NCBI GenBank assembly: GCA_035235625.1
Contig: CP141148.1
Span: forward strand, 19,841,057 to 19,905,056
Direction: 5' to 3'
Origin: Saururus chinensis
Taxonomy: Eukaryota > Streptophyta > Magnoliopsida > Piperales > Saururaceae
DNA length: 64,000 nt
Notes under the pieces: model-generated
What the model saw: the letters and a program-made list of their open reading frames with translations, nothing else
Database searches by the model: none
What the model was told of the DNA's origin: nothing
Translations under genes and position numbers: made by a program
Shown here: piece after piece, positions 22,600 to 33,639 of the stretch
How the letters are laid out: every line of letters begins with the position of its first letter
Numbering within the stretch: the stretch's first letter is position 1

Positions 22600-23747
22600 T
22601 TATCTGGGTGGGGGTGAGACACCGGGCAATCTGAGTGGGATCTGTGCCTGTTGACCAGGGCGGCCATTGGTCGAACTGTTGGAAGAAGCCGCCACCAAAT
22701 TAGAGCTCAATACAGACCGGGGTGGGGGTCCCAACCGTCCGCCCCAATGCTGCCAGTTCAACTTCTCTTCCTCAATGCGAGCATGATGCACCATGTCCCG
22801 CATGCTTGCGCAGGGGAAGTGGCACATTTCCTCCGAGATTTCTGGTTTTAACCCCCGTTTGAACGTGCCCACCAGGGTGGCCATCGGCCAGTCAGGGAGT
22901 CTGTTGGCTATCTTCATGAATTCTATATAGTATGCACAAATGGTGGTGGTTTGGCGTAGGGTGGACAACATCTCATTGAAGTCTTGAAATTCATTCGGAC
23001 CAAACTGGATGTAGAGCTCGTCGGAGAAGGCTGCCCAGGTGAGGTAGTGCACTTCTTTCTCAAAGTTCTGGAACCAAACCAATGCATCGCCATCCAAGTG
23101 AAAGGCAGCAATGTGCAGACACTCAGTCTCAGAGTGCGTTCCCTGGTAGAAGAAGAACTTCTCCGCTTTGTACAGCCATTCCACAGGGTCATCATCACCA
23201 TTATAGCGGGGAAACTATAAACGAGCAAGACAAGGTTCAGGCCCCCCTCGGGCCCTGCCGCGAAGCTCTGGATACTCGTCCCACTCCACCACTGCGTCCT
23301 GGAACTGATTGTGGGGGGCATCATAGGGGCATTCTCTCAAACACATGGTGTGCCTCGCATGTCCTAGGCCTAGCGTCGCCCATTTGGAGTTGGGATGCCA
23401 GGGACGAGTCGCGCTGGACCAAGGAAGACTCTCATATCAATGTCCACAGACGCTAAAGGGTGGGAGAAGGTCGGCTCGGGGGGATGGGACGGACCACCCT
23501 TCTCCAGGACAACAGGAGACGGCCTTGGTAGGATGGGCATTGTGTGCCCCGAAGCTTCGCCCTTAATCACACCCGCCATAGATGATGTCAGAACCTCCAG
23601 CGCTGCCATGATTTTGTCAAGTTTGACATCGCTGGCTGTTGCAGGAGGATTGGCCTTTGGGTTGTCTACAGAAGCAGGCGCTGACGCTGGTACCTCCTTC
23701 TCAGGATTAACCTTGGGAACAACAACAAATTATTTACCTCGAGTCAT
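22600..23747 (-). pseudogene. Chromovirus 1 gag
   Basis: The first ATG after the primer-binding site is at 23747-23745 (MTRGK) and is followed at once by a stop. An Ala/Pro-rich leader then reads to 23370, and after a frameshift comes the gag core: FPRYNGDDDPVEWLYK, FHLDGDALVWFQNF, FGPNEFQDFNEML. A TAG sits just before FPRYNG, where relatives usually have an acidic residue. At least two stops and one frameshift separate the ATG from the core. Confidence 0.88.
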
Positions 23748-23763
23748 GTCCGAGGATCGTAAA

Positions 23764-23775
23764 GCTCTGATACCA
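23764..23775 (-). other. Primer-binding site, initiator tRNA-Met type
   Basis: The minus strand reads TGGTATCAGAGC one base after the 5' LTR. This is the standard plant retrotransposon site complementary to the 3' end of initiator tRNA-Met, and it fixes the orientation of the element. Confidence 0.95.
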
Positions 23776-23776
23776 A

Positions 23777-24148
23777 TGATGTGCCCGATGCAGGCACAAT
23801 CAGTACCTAAGAGAATTACGCAAGGAAAGGGGAGAAGTAATGAAGAAAGGGGAGAAACTGGAATACTTCAATTGCATACTCTGAAAATAGAGAGGATCGC
23901 CCCATATAGGGGACGACCAGTCCCCTAGGGAATCACAACAACCTAACCCAAGGCCGACCCAGTTCCCTAGGAGCACATGCCAGTTAGTGGTTCGGCTAAC
24001 CTGGACTACTAACTAAACAAAGCCGTTTTACATCCAACTATCCAAAATACTAAACTATTACAATAGCAAATCGTCAAATGCAACTATAAAAATAATAAAG
24101 TAAAGCCTAAGCAATAGTCCTTCGAGAAACTGGTCATCGTGTACAACA
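23777..24148 (-). repeat. 5' LTR of the first chromovirus
   Basis: 372 bp, TGATGTGCCCG...GTGTACAACA on the plus strand, adjoining the primer-binding site. It matches the split left LTR closely, apart from the ~41-bp segment missing there. Confidence 0.93.
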
Positions 24149-24153
24149 TGGTA

Positions 24154-25619
24154 ATTGTCAGGGGTTTTAATTATGTAATATCTTTTTTAGGCTTATTGGT
24201 CAAAATCAGATTTAAGAAGATATGTAGTGTTGCAATCATTTTCGATTGAAAAGAACTAAAATATCAAATAATCTGCACCAATTTGGCTGATGAGCATGGT
24301 GCAACAAGAAAAGCCATTAAGCCAAAACTTAACATAGATCAGGCGCCATTTATGGAATTAGCAATGCTACAAGTGCTTACATAAGAAATTCTTCCAAGAA
24401 AGTAGTCATACACATGGAGCACACGCATCATTGCACACGCATCATTGCAGGCATATCTAGCATTACTACCAGATATGATATCAACATCGAGTTATTTACC
24501 ATCGTTAATGGTAGTGGATGAGGATGGATTGGTCTTGGTCCCTCACCACGGGTTTGCCCCCGTGATAGTTTAGTAAAAAAAAGAGGGTAAAGTTGTCTAA
24601 AAAGATTTTAAATCCAACATAAGGTTAAGCTATAGGAGTCAATGGGAGGTTTTCATAATCATTGGGGTTAATAGAGTTTCCTTAAAGTTCAAAATAATTT
24701 TAATTTTTTGTTCGACTGCCACCCTGGTAAGAAAGTATTTTTTATGTTCCCCACTAATAATGAACTTAGTATAAGCGCGTATTGGAACCCTTCATCTATG
24801 ACATCAACTGCGCATGTGCTAACACATGTTAGCATTAGAGTTACTACCACTAACATGCGCTAACGCATGTGCCATTGATCTTAAATATCAAAGGCTCCTA
24901 TGCACGGCTTATGCTAGGCTCATTATTGGTGAGGAGCATGAAAGACACTTTCCCCTTGTTGATAGGAAACATAGGTACGTGTTATAAAAAATATCGTGAT
25001 TTCATAAACAAGTTTGCTTAGGGATCCGAATAAAAGAAGCTTGTTAGAAACTTTTATTTGTGTCAAATCATGTAAGGAGTTTAAAATGAATCACTAAATG
25101 TGTGTAAGTAACTGAAACAAAAAGATAGAAAAAAGTAAGATAAAAAATAGTTCTCACAAAGATGGTGGAAAATACCACCTCTTTGAATCAAAAGAAATTT
25201 CAATTAAAAAAGTACAAGGTCATGAGAGCTCACAAGAAAAAGAAGAAAAAAATTAGTAAAATGATGAAAAAGCAAGTTTTTTGTTTTTACAAGTCCACGC
25301 TTCCATGTAAAGAAGTATAGTGAGTTAAATTGTTTAACCTTTGATTGCTATAATTCAAAGGACTATTGTCTCAAGTGAAATTAGTTGAATATTATTGTCT
25401 TAGTTCTAAAGCAAGACATGAGTGCTCAAGTGGTTTTTGTTAAAACATGCTTTCGTTGGCATGGGTTATTAATATTATTTGTCTTGCCCTCTTCTTTAGC
25501 CATTTTGTAATTACTTATCTTTCTTTTCTCGTGTGTACCACCATTACATCCATTCGTACTTTCCGTCAATATTGTTTTAAGTTGAGGTGCTCACATATAG
25601 AAATGGATGCAAACAAAGG
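24154..25619. other. Intergenic spacer; one strong hairpin
   Basis: No gene is recognised. At 24810-24872 an imperfect palindrome pairs GCGCATGTGCTAACACATG with CATGCGCTAACGCATGTGC across a ~17-base loop. The rest is AT-rich with short unsupported frames. Confidence 0.55.
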
Positions 25620-25850
25620 GTTATCTATAGGGATGTCAAACGGAACCTAAGTCCGCTTGGCCAGCCCGGCCCAGCCCTAGCCCGTGTAAATGAATATAAA
25701 CGGGCTACTATTGGGTTGTGCTGAAATAAATTGGGCTCGATCTCTTCGACTCGGGTCCAATAAGTCCCGTTAGATTCCTCATTCCTTCAATGAAATCCAT
25801 AGCAAGTCATTTATATGGAGGAACCACTCCAGAACCTAGTCGGCCTGCAC

Positions 25851-26120
25851 CTGTATGAGGGGGAGTGGCGCAAGGGCAAGGCGTCCGTGTGGGGCAAGTT
25901 TTCCATGCCCTTTGGGGGAGTTCAAGTTGGGCCGCATGGACATCAATGACACCTTCACCGAACCTGACGGTGACACCTACATTGGCTCTTGGGTAGCCAA
26001 CCGCAAGCACGACATCGGTTGCAAATCCTACGCCAACGACAACTTCTACGTGTACACCTAGTGGCGTAACCTTCGGGACGGCCACAATTGCTGTCTAGAA
26101 GAACATGAATCAATAAGTGG
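25851..26120 (+). pseudogene. Captured fragment of a phosphatidylinositol-4-phosphate 5-kinase (MORN repeats)
   Basis: The plus strand reads LYEGEWRKGKASVWGKFS, then after a frameshift GEFKLGRMD, TEPDGDTYIGSWVANRKH, then a stop and WRNLRDG. These follow, in order, the N-terminal MORN repeats (YEGEWxxGxxxGxGxF) of plant PIP5K, an enzyme that makes PI(4,5)P2; its MORN region is regulatory and not catalytic. Several invariant MORN glycines are replaced (KASVWGK, MDINDT, HDIGCK). A short segment is missing around 25918. It lies wholly inside the hAT element, far from any kinase domain, and no continuous frame remains. Confidence 0.8.
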
Positions 26121-26474
26121 GGGACCGGAAGAATGGAGGACCGCCTGGTCAGGTCCGTCTTCACCTCATTCCTACTTTTTTGCTTAGTCTGCTCACATGC
26201 TATCAACGCCGATTCGCCTCGCTCTTCTTCCCTCCAAACCTAGGCCTCCCCCTCACTTTGCTTGTCCTTCTAATTTTATGCCATATCTTCTCTCCGGCTT
26301 GTATCCAAGTCCAAAAGCTTCCCATCTCATCCTCTTCTTACCATGGCTGGTTCGTTTTCAGGATTATCCCCGGCGAGGTCTCTCCTTCTAATTCATCCCA
26401 TTTATGCATGTCTTTCTAGGTTCAGTTGCCAAATGGTTATTCTCGAGTGGGTTTTGAGTTTTGTTGCTTGTGAC

Positions 26475-26602
26475 TGCAATTTGGATGAGGATCCCAATCC
26501 TCTCAGCCTGGACTTCGTACGAGATGCCTTGATCGAAATGGAAGACACACTTGGCCCCATCGTGGTACACAGTCTAAGCTTTCCAACAGTAAGAGCCCAA
26601 TG
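26475..26602 (+). pseudogene. Probable captured N-terminal fragment of chorismate mutase
   Basis: The frame reads NPLSLDFVRDALIEMEDT, close to the first helix of plant AroQ-type chorismate mutases (pattern SLDxxRxxLIRxEDTIVFSLIERA). It then reads VVHSL and, after an apparent short insertion, VRAQ, where IVFSLIERAQ is expected. Chorismate mutase converts chorismate to prephenate in Phe/Tyr biosynthesis. Only the first ~35 residues are present, in a hAT element directly downstream of the PIP5K fragment. The match is short, so the call is tentative. Confidence 0.5.
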
Positions 26603-26727
26603 AGAGCCCAAAACCATTCATGATTGTTTATGTTTAAATCGGTTGAGTAGTCTTAACAGGCTCGGGCTTTAATTGAATCGGCTCGGGCGGGCCCAAGCCC
26701 TGCCCAATTGCCAGCCCTAGTTATCTA

Positions 26728-29700
26728 TGTTTGTCCACTATATACATACCCCCTTGTCCATGTCTATCCTGGTCCACATTATGGTTTGTGCAAGTCTATC
26801 TGCTACCTACACGAACATACAATAAAAAACCAAACTCTTAGGGTCCAATAGCTATGTAGCATATTAGGCCAAGTCATTATATACTACATAGCTACTATAT
26901 CCTTATTTTTTTTACCACTCACCATTGTCTAATAACTGTGTACCATGTTGAATCTTAGGACAAATCCTAACATGGTACATAGTTATTGATTTTCTTTTTT
27001 TTTTTGGCTAAGATCCATGTAAAGGGAGCAAACACATGTAACTACATGTCTGAGTCCCCGATCACTTGTTAGGAAAGACAAAAAAAATTGGTCCATGTCC
27101 ACCACAGACAAACAAACTAGACTACAAGCGTCCATGATCACCTCTAGTTTTTAAGTCCCCTAAAAACCAAACACTAGGAGGAAACCCTCAGCAAAGAGAG
27201 AAAGGCGTCAGATCCAACAAACAATTTGTTTCCTCAAGATATTGATCTATATTCTACACTACAGACCAATCTCCCTTAATAGGAGCAAACTGATGCAGGT
27301 TGATCCTTGATCTAATGGACCTTAGACTAGTCTCTAAAACCTAAACTTGTGATGCAAATCAACCCAAGTTACCTTTTTTTTAATCTAGGTACAACTCTAG
27401 TTACTTAATTAGTAAATGCATGATATCAAATATCAATTAAAACGCAGGAGAGAGAAAATTCCTATCACTGTGAAAAGTGACAAATAACGAGAAGGGTATT
27501 ACAAGCCCTTATTTATAGACACCCTTATCATATGAATCATAAAGGGACTATACTTCAAACCTAAAAAAGGTGTTCCAGAAGGACAATAATTTATTTCTCC
27601 ATATGAAACCCCTTGTTAAAATTAGAACATTATAGAAAAGTAATTAACAAAAGAGAAATATACAGAAAGTTTTGAAAACGACCAAAAACGGCACTTAGAA
27701 GTTGAAAAGCCCAATTATGGTACTCCACATAAAGGACCAAAATACACTCAATCATTGGTACGTTGTGCTTGAAATAGTGAGTCATTGCACCTGATGCAAA
27801 AGTTTTCACAATAGCTTCACATGATAATGCATTAATTTAATTAGTTATATATTGCCCTCCACCACGTGAAATAATGCATGAGTTAATCTACTTGAGGTGG
27901 TTCACATAACACATCATTTTATCTGAGTAAGCAATTTTTTAACTAAACAAATCTCGTTGTAGGACAACATGCCCTGCAGTGAGAAAATGGTGGAAATCGA
28001 GAGGCCCAAGGGTAGCTGGGAAGGGCAGGGAAGAAAAAGGATAAAGGGGCCATTAGAGTCCGCCCCAAGAGGATCACGCAGGAGTCCTCACCGGATGGAG
28101 GAAGACCTAGGCTTCAGCACTTGGGTTTGCTCAGCTTGAGAACCGGACAAGGAGGATCTCCTTCAGCAGAGACACACCTTGAAAATTAAAAATATCATCT
28201 ATCATTTCATTGAAAAGTTAGGTCTTTTATAGGTTATAATACGATCTCTAAGAGGGAAAAAGCAACTGACATAGGAATACCTAAACATGAAAATATCTAC
28301 AAAGCTTGAATCTTCATCCAATATTCTCCTACTCGAATCAAACTTCTACCAATATGCAATATACTGATAATGACTTCTCCAAATCTATTATGAACTCTAT
28401 AAAGGAAAATCAAAGCGTCGCAAATCAGCCAGGTCTTCAGGTGATGTCCTGAATAACTAGTTCATTCCAAGATTATAGATTTAGCCCGTACTTATATTCC
28501 AAGATTCTATTAATGCAACAAGTTATCATTCTGTTGAATTATTGCATTCATTTCCACTCAAAGATTCTGATAAATATAAAATGCTAGGACCAGAATATCC
28601 TGGACCATTGTTACCTACAGCTTGATTGAATAATAGTAAAATTATTGCACCTGACGGAAAAGTTTTCAAAGATATAGTATTTTCTCGTGAGAATGAACAA
28701 GTTCATTAGTAATATTAATGTACTTCACTCAGTGAATATTTCACGAGTTAGTCTATGTAAAATGGCTTGAATAATAAATAATTATCAAAGTACACAATAT
28801 CCAAAAAGTCTAAACACATCTAGTTCATTAAAAATTACACACAAAACCTACTACTTACATTCCAAGATTTTATTAATACAACACGTTAAAAAAGCTATAT
28901 GACTGATTGCATCATTTTGATAAACAATTGCATTCAGTTCCACTGAGATACTATAATAAATACAAAATTTTACACATTCGTATGATTGAATTTTCATTGT
29001 GACAGACTATCACATTCAGTTCTTGGAAAGATTAAAGCACCTTTTTCATACAAAAGATTACTAAAGTCTATTTTTTTCACTGGGTGGAGTGAGACAGTTG
29101 AGCTGGAACAATAACTCCCCTCCATGGTTCCCAAGAACTATTATCAGAGGCATATCAGTGACCCAAATATCTGAGATACATGTAGGAGATATTGGGTGAA
29201 AAACTATTGGTGACGAAAAATGCTTTCACAAGTATCTTGTTAATCTAAATGTTTATTAGCATCTAAATGCCATAATACTAATCTCAAACAATCATAACAC
29301 CATTTATATACATTATACTAACAAGATACAGCAAGTGGAAATCATGATCAACAATTATAAAGAAGAACAAGTTTGAAGGAAACATCAATGATTAGGTGGA
29401 GAACATAATGGTGTACACCAAAATAAAGCTTAAAAGTCAAAACAATAATACATAATAAAAAACATGATAGTGTATTGGTTGCCAGAGCCACAGAAGATGC
29501 TGGAAAGGGCAGTGAAGAGCCCAAAAGCTGACGCAAGGAGCTTGAAGGGCATTGGAAAATGGTGATCGGTCCTAGATATAACCAAATATCTCAGATATAT
29601 TGCCATTATCTTAGATAGTATCAGATTTAGTAGCTATATCTAAGCTATTGGGGAAGAGATCTTTTTCCATATCTAGCATTTGTCATGCAACAGATACAGA

Positions 29701-29758
29701 TAAACCTGAATCATATCTGAGATATAGCAAACCATGCTCCCCTCCCATGTTTCTGATT
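26728..29758. other. Intergenic DNA with hairpins and a diverged local duplication
   Basis: No gene is recognised. Two inverted repeats lie close together: ~26845-26900 (AGCTATGTAG against CTACATAGCT) and 26929-26982 (AATAACTGTGTACCATGTT against AACATGGTACATAGTTATT). A diverged duplication is seen between ~27780-27960 and ~28640-28780 (TTGCACCTGA, AAAAGTTTTCA, GAGTTAATCTA), and between ~28490-28590 and ~28850-28960 (ATTCCAAGATT, TTAATGCAACA or TTAATACAACA). Confidence 0.55.
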
Positions 29759-29763
29759 CCCAT

Positions 29764-30704
29764 TGATGTAACACCTAGGGGTTACAAGGGTTTTGAAGGG
29801 GGAAATTGGATGAAAGGGGAACAAAGACCTCTTGCTGTTTCTGTTGAACCAAGCCAAGGTGAGAGAAAGGGGAGAAGGGGCAAATGACAGACAAAAGAGG
29901 AGAGGAGATTAGGGATAATTGTTCTCTAATTAATTTCCCAATAGGAGGCCTGCACCTCTTACATAATACACCAGCCAATATGGGCCAGTGCTTATTTCCT
30001 ACTTGCACATAATCAAAACCTAACAAAGAGCCTTATGGGACTTCCAACTAACAAAAGAGGGCCCTATGGCCAACCTACTGACTTTAAAACAGAGCCTACT
30101 AACATCAAAACAAACATAATGTCTTGGGGGCCGTTTGGGTATTGGATTTTTTAGAAACGGAAGTGGAATTTTTTGGAATTAATTCCAAAAGTTCACAGCC
30201 GAATGTGAATTCCAATTGGCAATGAAATTTTTTAAAATAAATTCGAATATCACGTCAAACCCAGTTTTAAACTTCAAACTAATATAACCCCCTCTCCCAA
30301 ACTCGGATATGCATGTTCTTGGTACTATTACGCTCCTAAATTCGAGCTCTATCAAACAAAATCCCACAAAGGTAGGTAATTTTGAATTTTTAAAATAGGC
30401 CCCATATATATGGCACTTTTATCAAGGCTCAAATTGATATGAAAGGTAACTGTTGAAAAATAATAAAATCTATAATTTTCAAAATTGAGGTTGGGAGCCG
30501 GAATCGACGAAATCACCTCATGAGGTGATTTGGTGATTCCAGCTCAAAACGGATTGGAATCAAATTCGGGGTTGAATTTTTAATTCTGCCCACCTTCAAT
30601 ACAAATAAGATTCTGATAATTTAAGCTGGAATTGAGGCGGAATCAAATAAATTTTACACAAATTTAGTACACAAAAGATCCTACAAGATAGGCAAATCAT
30701 AACA
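29764..30704 (-). repeat. 3' LTR of the second chromovirus, interrupted by a MITE
   Basis: Aligns with the right LTR (34621-34944) over 29764-30125 and again over ~30677-30704 (ATCCTACAAGATAGGCAAATC against ATCCTATAAGATTGGCAAATC, quoted to under 21 bases each). It retains ~75 bp (AAACCTAACAAAGAGCC...) that the right LTR lacks. The remainder is the insertion described at 30126-30676. Confidence 0.87.
30126..30676. mobile_element. Tourist-like (PIF/Harbinger-type) MITE, right end decayed
   Basis: The left end GGGGCCGTTTGGGTATTGG matches, over ~55 bp, the reverse complement of the right end of the related copy at 51745-52094 (GGGGTTGTTTGGGTGTAG). The interiors also align (CTCAAATTGATA, AAAATAATAAAATCT, AAATCACCTCA). 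The insertion point in the LTR is a TTA in the undisturbed right LTR, which suits a 3-bp TTA/TAA duplication. The expected right terminus is not recognisable. Confidence 0.7.
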
Positions 30705-30739
30705 ATGAACGATACTCCACTAGTGCCTTGACTCCAGGG

Positions 30740-31860
30740 TGCAAAATCAAGAAACCAAGCATAAAACTCATATTCAAAATGCCATGTAGCATCCTGCAAA
30801 GCTTGACCATGCCATTGCAACCAGAATTTCTGAAACAAGGCAACCGGAATGTCAAACATGCCAATTGTCAATGGGGGGGGGGCCATTGGCCACAAATCGC
30901 CAAAGCCATGAAACACCGGGTGAACCTAGGAACCTCGGGAAGCTAGAGGTGATAAGCAATTGAACACACACGTTGAGGAATAGGGTAGGGGCCATGAATC
31001 TTGTGTTCTAATTTGGCGTTCATAAACTGATATAAGGAAGACTCCCGATGCGGATAAAAACTCACATACACATCTCCAACCTAAAATTTTCTATCAGTGT
31101 GGCATGCACCATGAACCTACTACATGCGGTTTTAAGCATTGGATAAATTTTGTTTGAGCTGGCACAAAAGTGTGTCCCAATCCTGTAAAAGATGATCGAA
31201 CTCACCCACAGTTGCCAGGTGAGAGACATAGGCAAGAATAGGAGGGGGAGCACCCATAAACTACCTAAAATGGTGTATAACCGGCAACAATATGGAAAGC
31301 AAAGTTGTACGATCATTCAGCCCACAGCAGGCTTTGAAGCCATTTACAAGAGTTACCACCAACAAAGCAGAGAAGATACTCCTCGAGGCACCTATTCACC
31401 ACCTTACCGTCTGTATGAGGATGATAAGTAATACTCATATGCAAGGTATTGCCCTGGAGAGTAAAAAATTCTTGCTAGAAATGAGATTGAAATCTTATCC
31501 TGGCCAAAAAAATATAATAAAAGGCATACCATGAAGTTTGGTCACATCCTAATTATAAAGCAAAGAACCTCCTTAGCTGTAAAAGGACAGCCAAGGGGGC
31601 TGAAGTGCACACATTTGCAGAGATGGTCCATAACCACCATAATAATGAAATTCCCTTAGACCAATGGTGAGGCTCAAATAAAATCCATACAGACATCCTC
31701 CCATATTCTGTTGAGGATAGGCAATGGATGTAGGGGACCCGCTGGAGCAACGGTCGAGGCTTTGGCCCATTGTAGACTTCATAGGCAGCAACATAATCAG
31801 AAACATCATGTCGGAGACCATGCCTTAAGAAACTTTGACTCGCCCATTTAAAAGTAGAGA
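30740..31860 (-). pseudogene. Chromovirus 2 integrase and chromodomain-like tail
   Basis: Integrase-type words are scattered over three frames: LPILNRIWEDVCMDF, IIMVVMDHLCK, FTLQGNTLHMS, TYHPHTDGK. The tail reads FWLQWHGQALQDATWHFE, the same W...DATW pattern as in chromovirus 1. More than ten stops are present. Confidence 0.8.
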
Positions 31861-31869
31861 TCCGCTGTT

Positions 31870-32732
31870 ATAAGAGGTGCTTGAGAGGCTGATGATTAGT
31901 GCAAATAACAAAGCGCCTACCCATAAAGCAAGGTTTCCACATACATCACCACATGTAGGCTAAAAGCAAAATAGAACTGCCATATATGGCTTTGCTAAAG
32001 AAAGCAAGAGAGCATCCAGACTCCAGACTGTGGCAATACAGTGCCCAAACATGTCTCAGAGGCATCTGTCTCCACATTGAATACCTAATTGAAATCCAAC
32101 AAGGCTAAGACAAAGGCAATAGACATGGTCAATGTGAGAGAATCAAAAGCCACCTAAGCTTCTGCAGACCACCGGAAGGAACCCCTTTTGAGTAAAGCTG
32201 TCAAGGATGTCGCAATAGTCCCATAGTGGGAGACAAAGTGGCAATAGCCATCAACCCCAAAGAAGCCACACAAGGCCTTTGGTGAAGTAGGTACGTGCCA
32301 CTCAAGCATAGCCGCCACCTTTGCCAAATATGTTGACACTCCATCCCCTGTAATGATATGCTTCAAATATTCCACCCAGGTGGGTGTTGCCAAAAACACA
32401 CTTAGACCTCTTTAGAAAAAAAAAATGTTGTTTGAGTAGAGAGAAAACAGACATATGTGCCAAGTGAGTCTTCCATGACAGATTGTACACAAGGACGTCT
32501 TAAAAAAAAACAAGCACAAACAAGTGACGGGAACATTAGTTAGCCTAAATGGCATAACTAAAAATTCAAAATGGTCACCATGTGTATGAAAGGCATTCTT
32601 ATGATTATCAGTCGGGTACATACGAATTTGGTGATAACCTGTGCAGGCGGACATTGGATAGAGGCGCCCTTGCCATGATCGAAACGCAGTGGTCATGACA
32701 GCTGAGTGGGGGCAAGCCAATGGGCTCAACAA
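31870..32732 (-). pseudogene. Chromovirus 2 RT (partial) and RNase H region
   Basis: [20 protein letters not shown] and [14 protein letters not shown] are RT motifs; YLKHIITGDGVST and GFFGVDGYCHFVSHYG are the connection before RNase H. The segment that should carry the first RT motifs ([12 protein letters not shown] to FSKLDI in element 1) is absent: sequence resembling the SVRPHDH leader runs directly into GYHQI near 32640-32700. This is an internal deletion of roughly 100 codons. The YxDD site is not recognisable. Confidence 0.8.
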
Positions 32733-32954
32733 AAAGGGCCGAATGTCTCCAACAACACAACCAAGTACTCAGGCACTACCAATTGGGAAGGAGACTCTTT
32801 GGTCAGTAACTATAACAGAATACCCTGATGAGTGTAAAGGAAGGACCTAAGATCCTGGGCGAAATGCAAGGTGTTTGGAGGCAACCCTTGGATGCGCACC
32901 CGCTACCCTGCTAGTTCAAAATCCATAATCATTTGCCAAAATTTTCAGGTGATG

Positions 32955-33440
32955 TCACCCAATTCTGGCAACCATTGAACTCTCAAGACAATGTCTAAAC
33001 CCTTTGTGCGCAATAAATAGAGATGCATGGTAAATGCACGGCCTTGGTGTGCAGTTCATCTCATAGACATACTCCCTTGTTGCGAAGATGTTTGACATCC
33101 CCTCTAAGGGCTTCAAAGGGGGAAAACTCAATGACATGGCAGCCAAGGTGTTGGGCAACACGATCATTAATAAAGTTATGCACGTTGCCACCATCAATTG
33201 AGTAATATCACCTTATAGTGTTTAAGGAAACCTTGCACTCGCATGGTCTGTGGTGTATAAACGCATGCAAGAAAATTTTTGGAAGCACCTATATCGCTTG
33301 GTGATAGCTCAATGTGTCCCCAATTATTCATCCCAAGACTCCTCCAAGATCAAAGCAAAGGGAGGGGTTTTGCAACAATGGCCAAGAGTATGCATTTGTC
33401 ACAATTAAAGCATAATCCCTTCAAGTTGCACTACTCCATC
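32955..33440 (-). pseudogene. Chromovirus 2 protease and degenerate zinc knuckle
   Basis: One minus-strand frame reads IDGGNVHNFINDRVAQHLGC and LRNKGVC, matching the protease of chromovirus 1. The active-site DSG is DGG, so the catalytic triad is altered. Upstream near 33375-33440 LKGLCFNCDK is the beginning of the knuckle, with its second half lost. Confidence 0.78.
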
Positions 33441-33639
33441 TGGGCTTGAGACAAGCAACAAATAGGAACAAAACGTCAAGAATAGTGCCAGTGGTAAGCT
33501 GGGGGGCTCTGGAGGTACTTCCCCATGGTCATGGAGGGGCTGGGATAGTGGAACATGAGTTCTGACACTGACAAATCAATTTATCCCCCTCAATTCGTGC
33601 ATGGTGAATGATATCATATAGTGGGGCAATCAAAGTGAC

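Larger units (their letters stand above)
16389..24148 (-). mobile_element. Ty3/gypsy chromovirus (Reina-like?), decayed, complete from LTR to LTR
   Basis: The left LTR begins TGATGTGCCCGATGCAGG at 16389 and the right LTR ends GTGTACAACA at 24148. Perfect 5-bp duplications TGGTA flank it (16384-16388 and 24149-24153). On the minus strand the order is LTR, primer-binding site, gag, zinc knuckle, protease, reverse transcriptase, RNase H, integrase, C-terminal chromodomain-like segment, LTR: the Ty3/gypsy chromovirus order. Without the nested solo LTR and its duplication it is ~5.4 kb with a 372-bp LTR, which fits the short Reina-type lineage; that assignment is tentative. Stop codons and frameshifts occur throughout, so it cannot be autonomous. 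Confidence 0.93.
25628..26719. mobile_element. Non-autonomous hAT element carrying host-gene fragments
   Basis: Terminal inverted repeats TAGGGATGTCAA at the left and the complement of TAGGGCTGGCAA at the right are typical hAT ends. A perfect 8-bp target duplication GTTATCTA lies at 25620-25627 and 26720-26727. The subterminal parts are rich in GGGCTCG and GCCCGGCCC words. The 1092-bp element encodes no transposase. Its interior is less AT-rich and holds coding-type sequence: a PIP5K MORN-repeat fragment and probably a chorismate mutase fragment, both on the plus strand. Confidence 0.92.

Noticed and set aside
22651..23928. Plus-strand frames across 22651-23928, some over 100 codons
   Set aside because: They lie antisense to the gag region of the chromovirus and show no domain.
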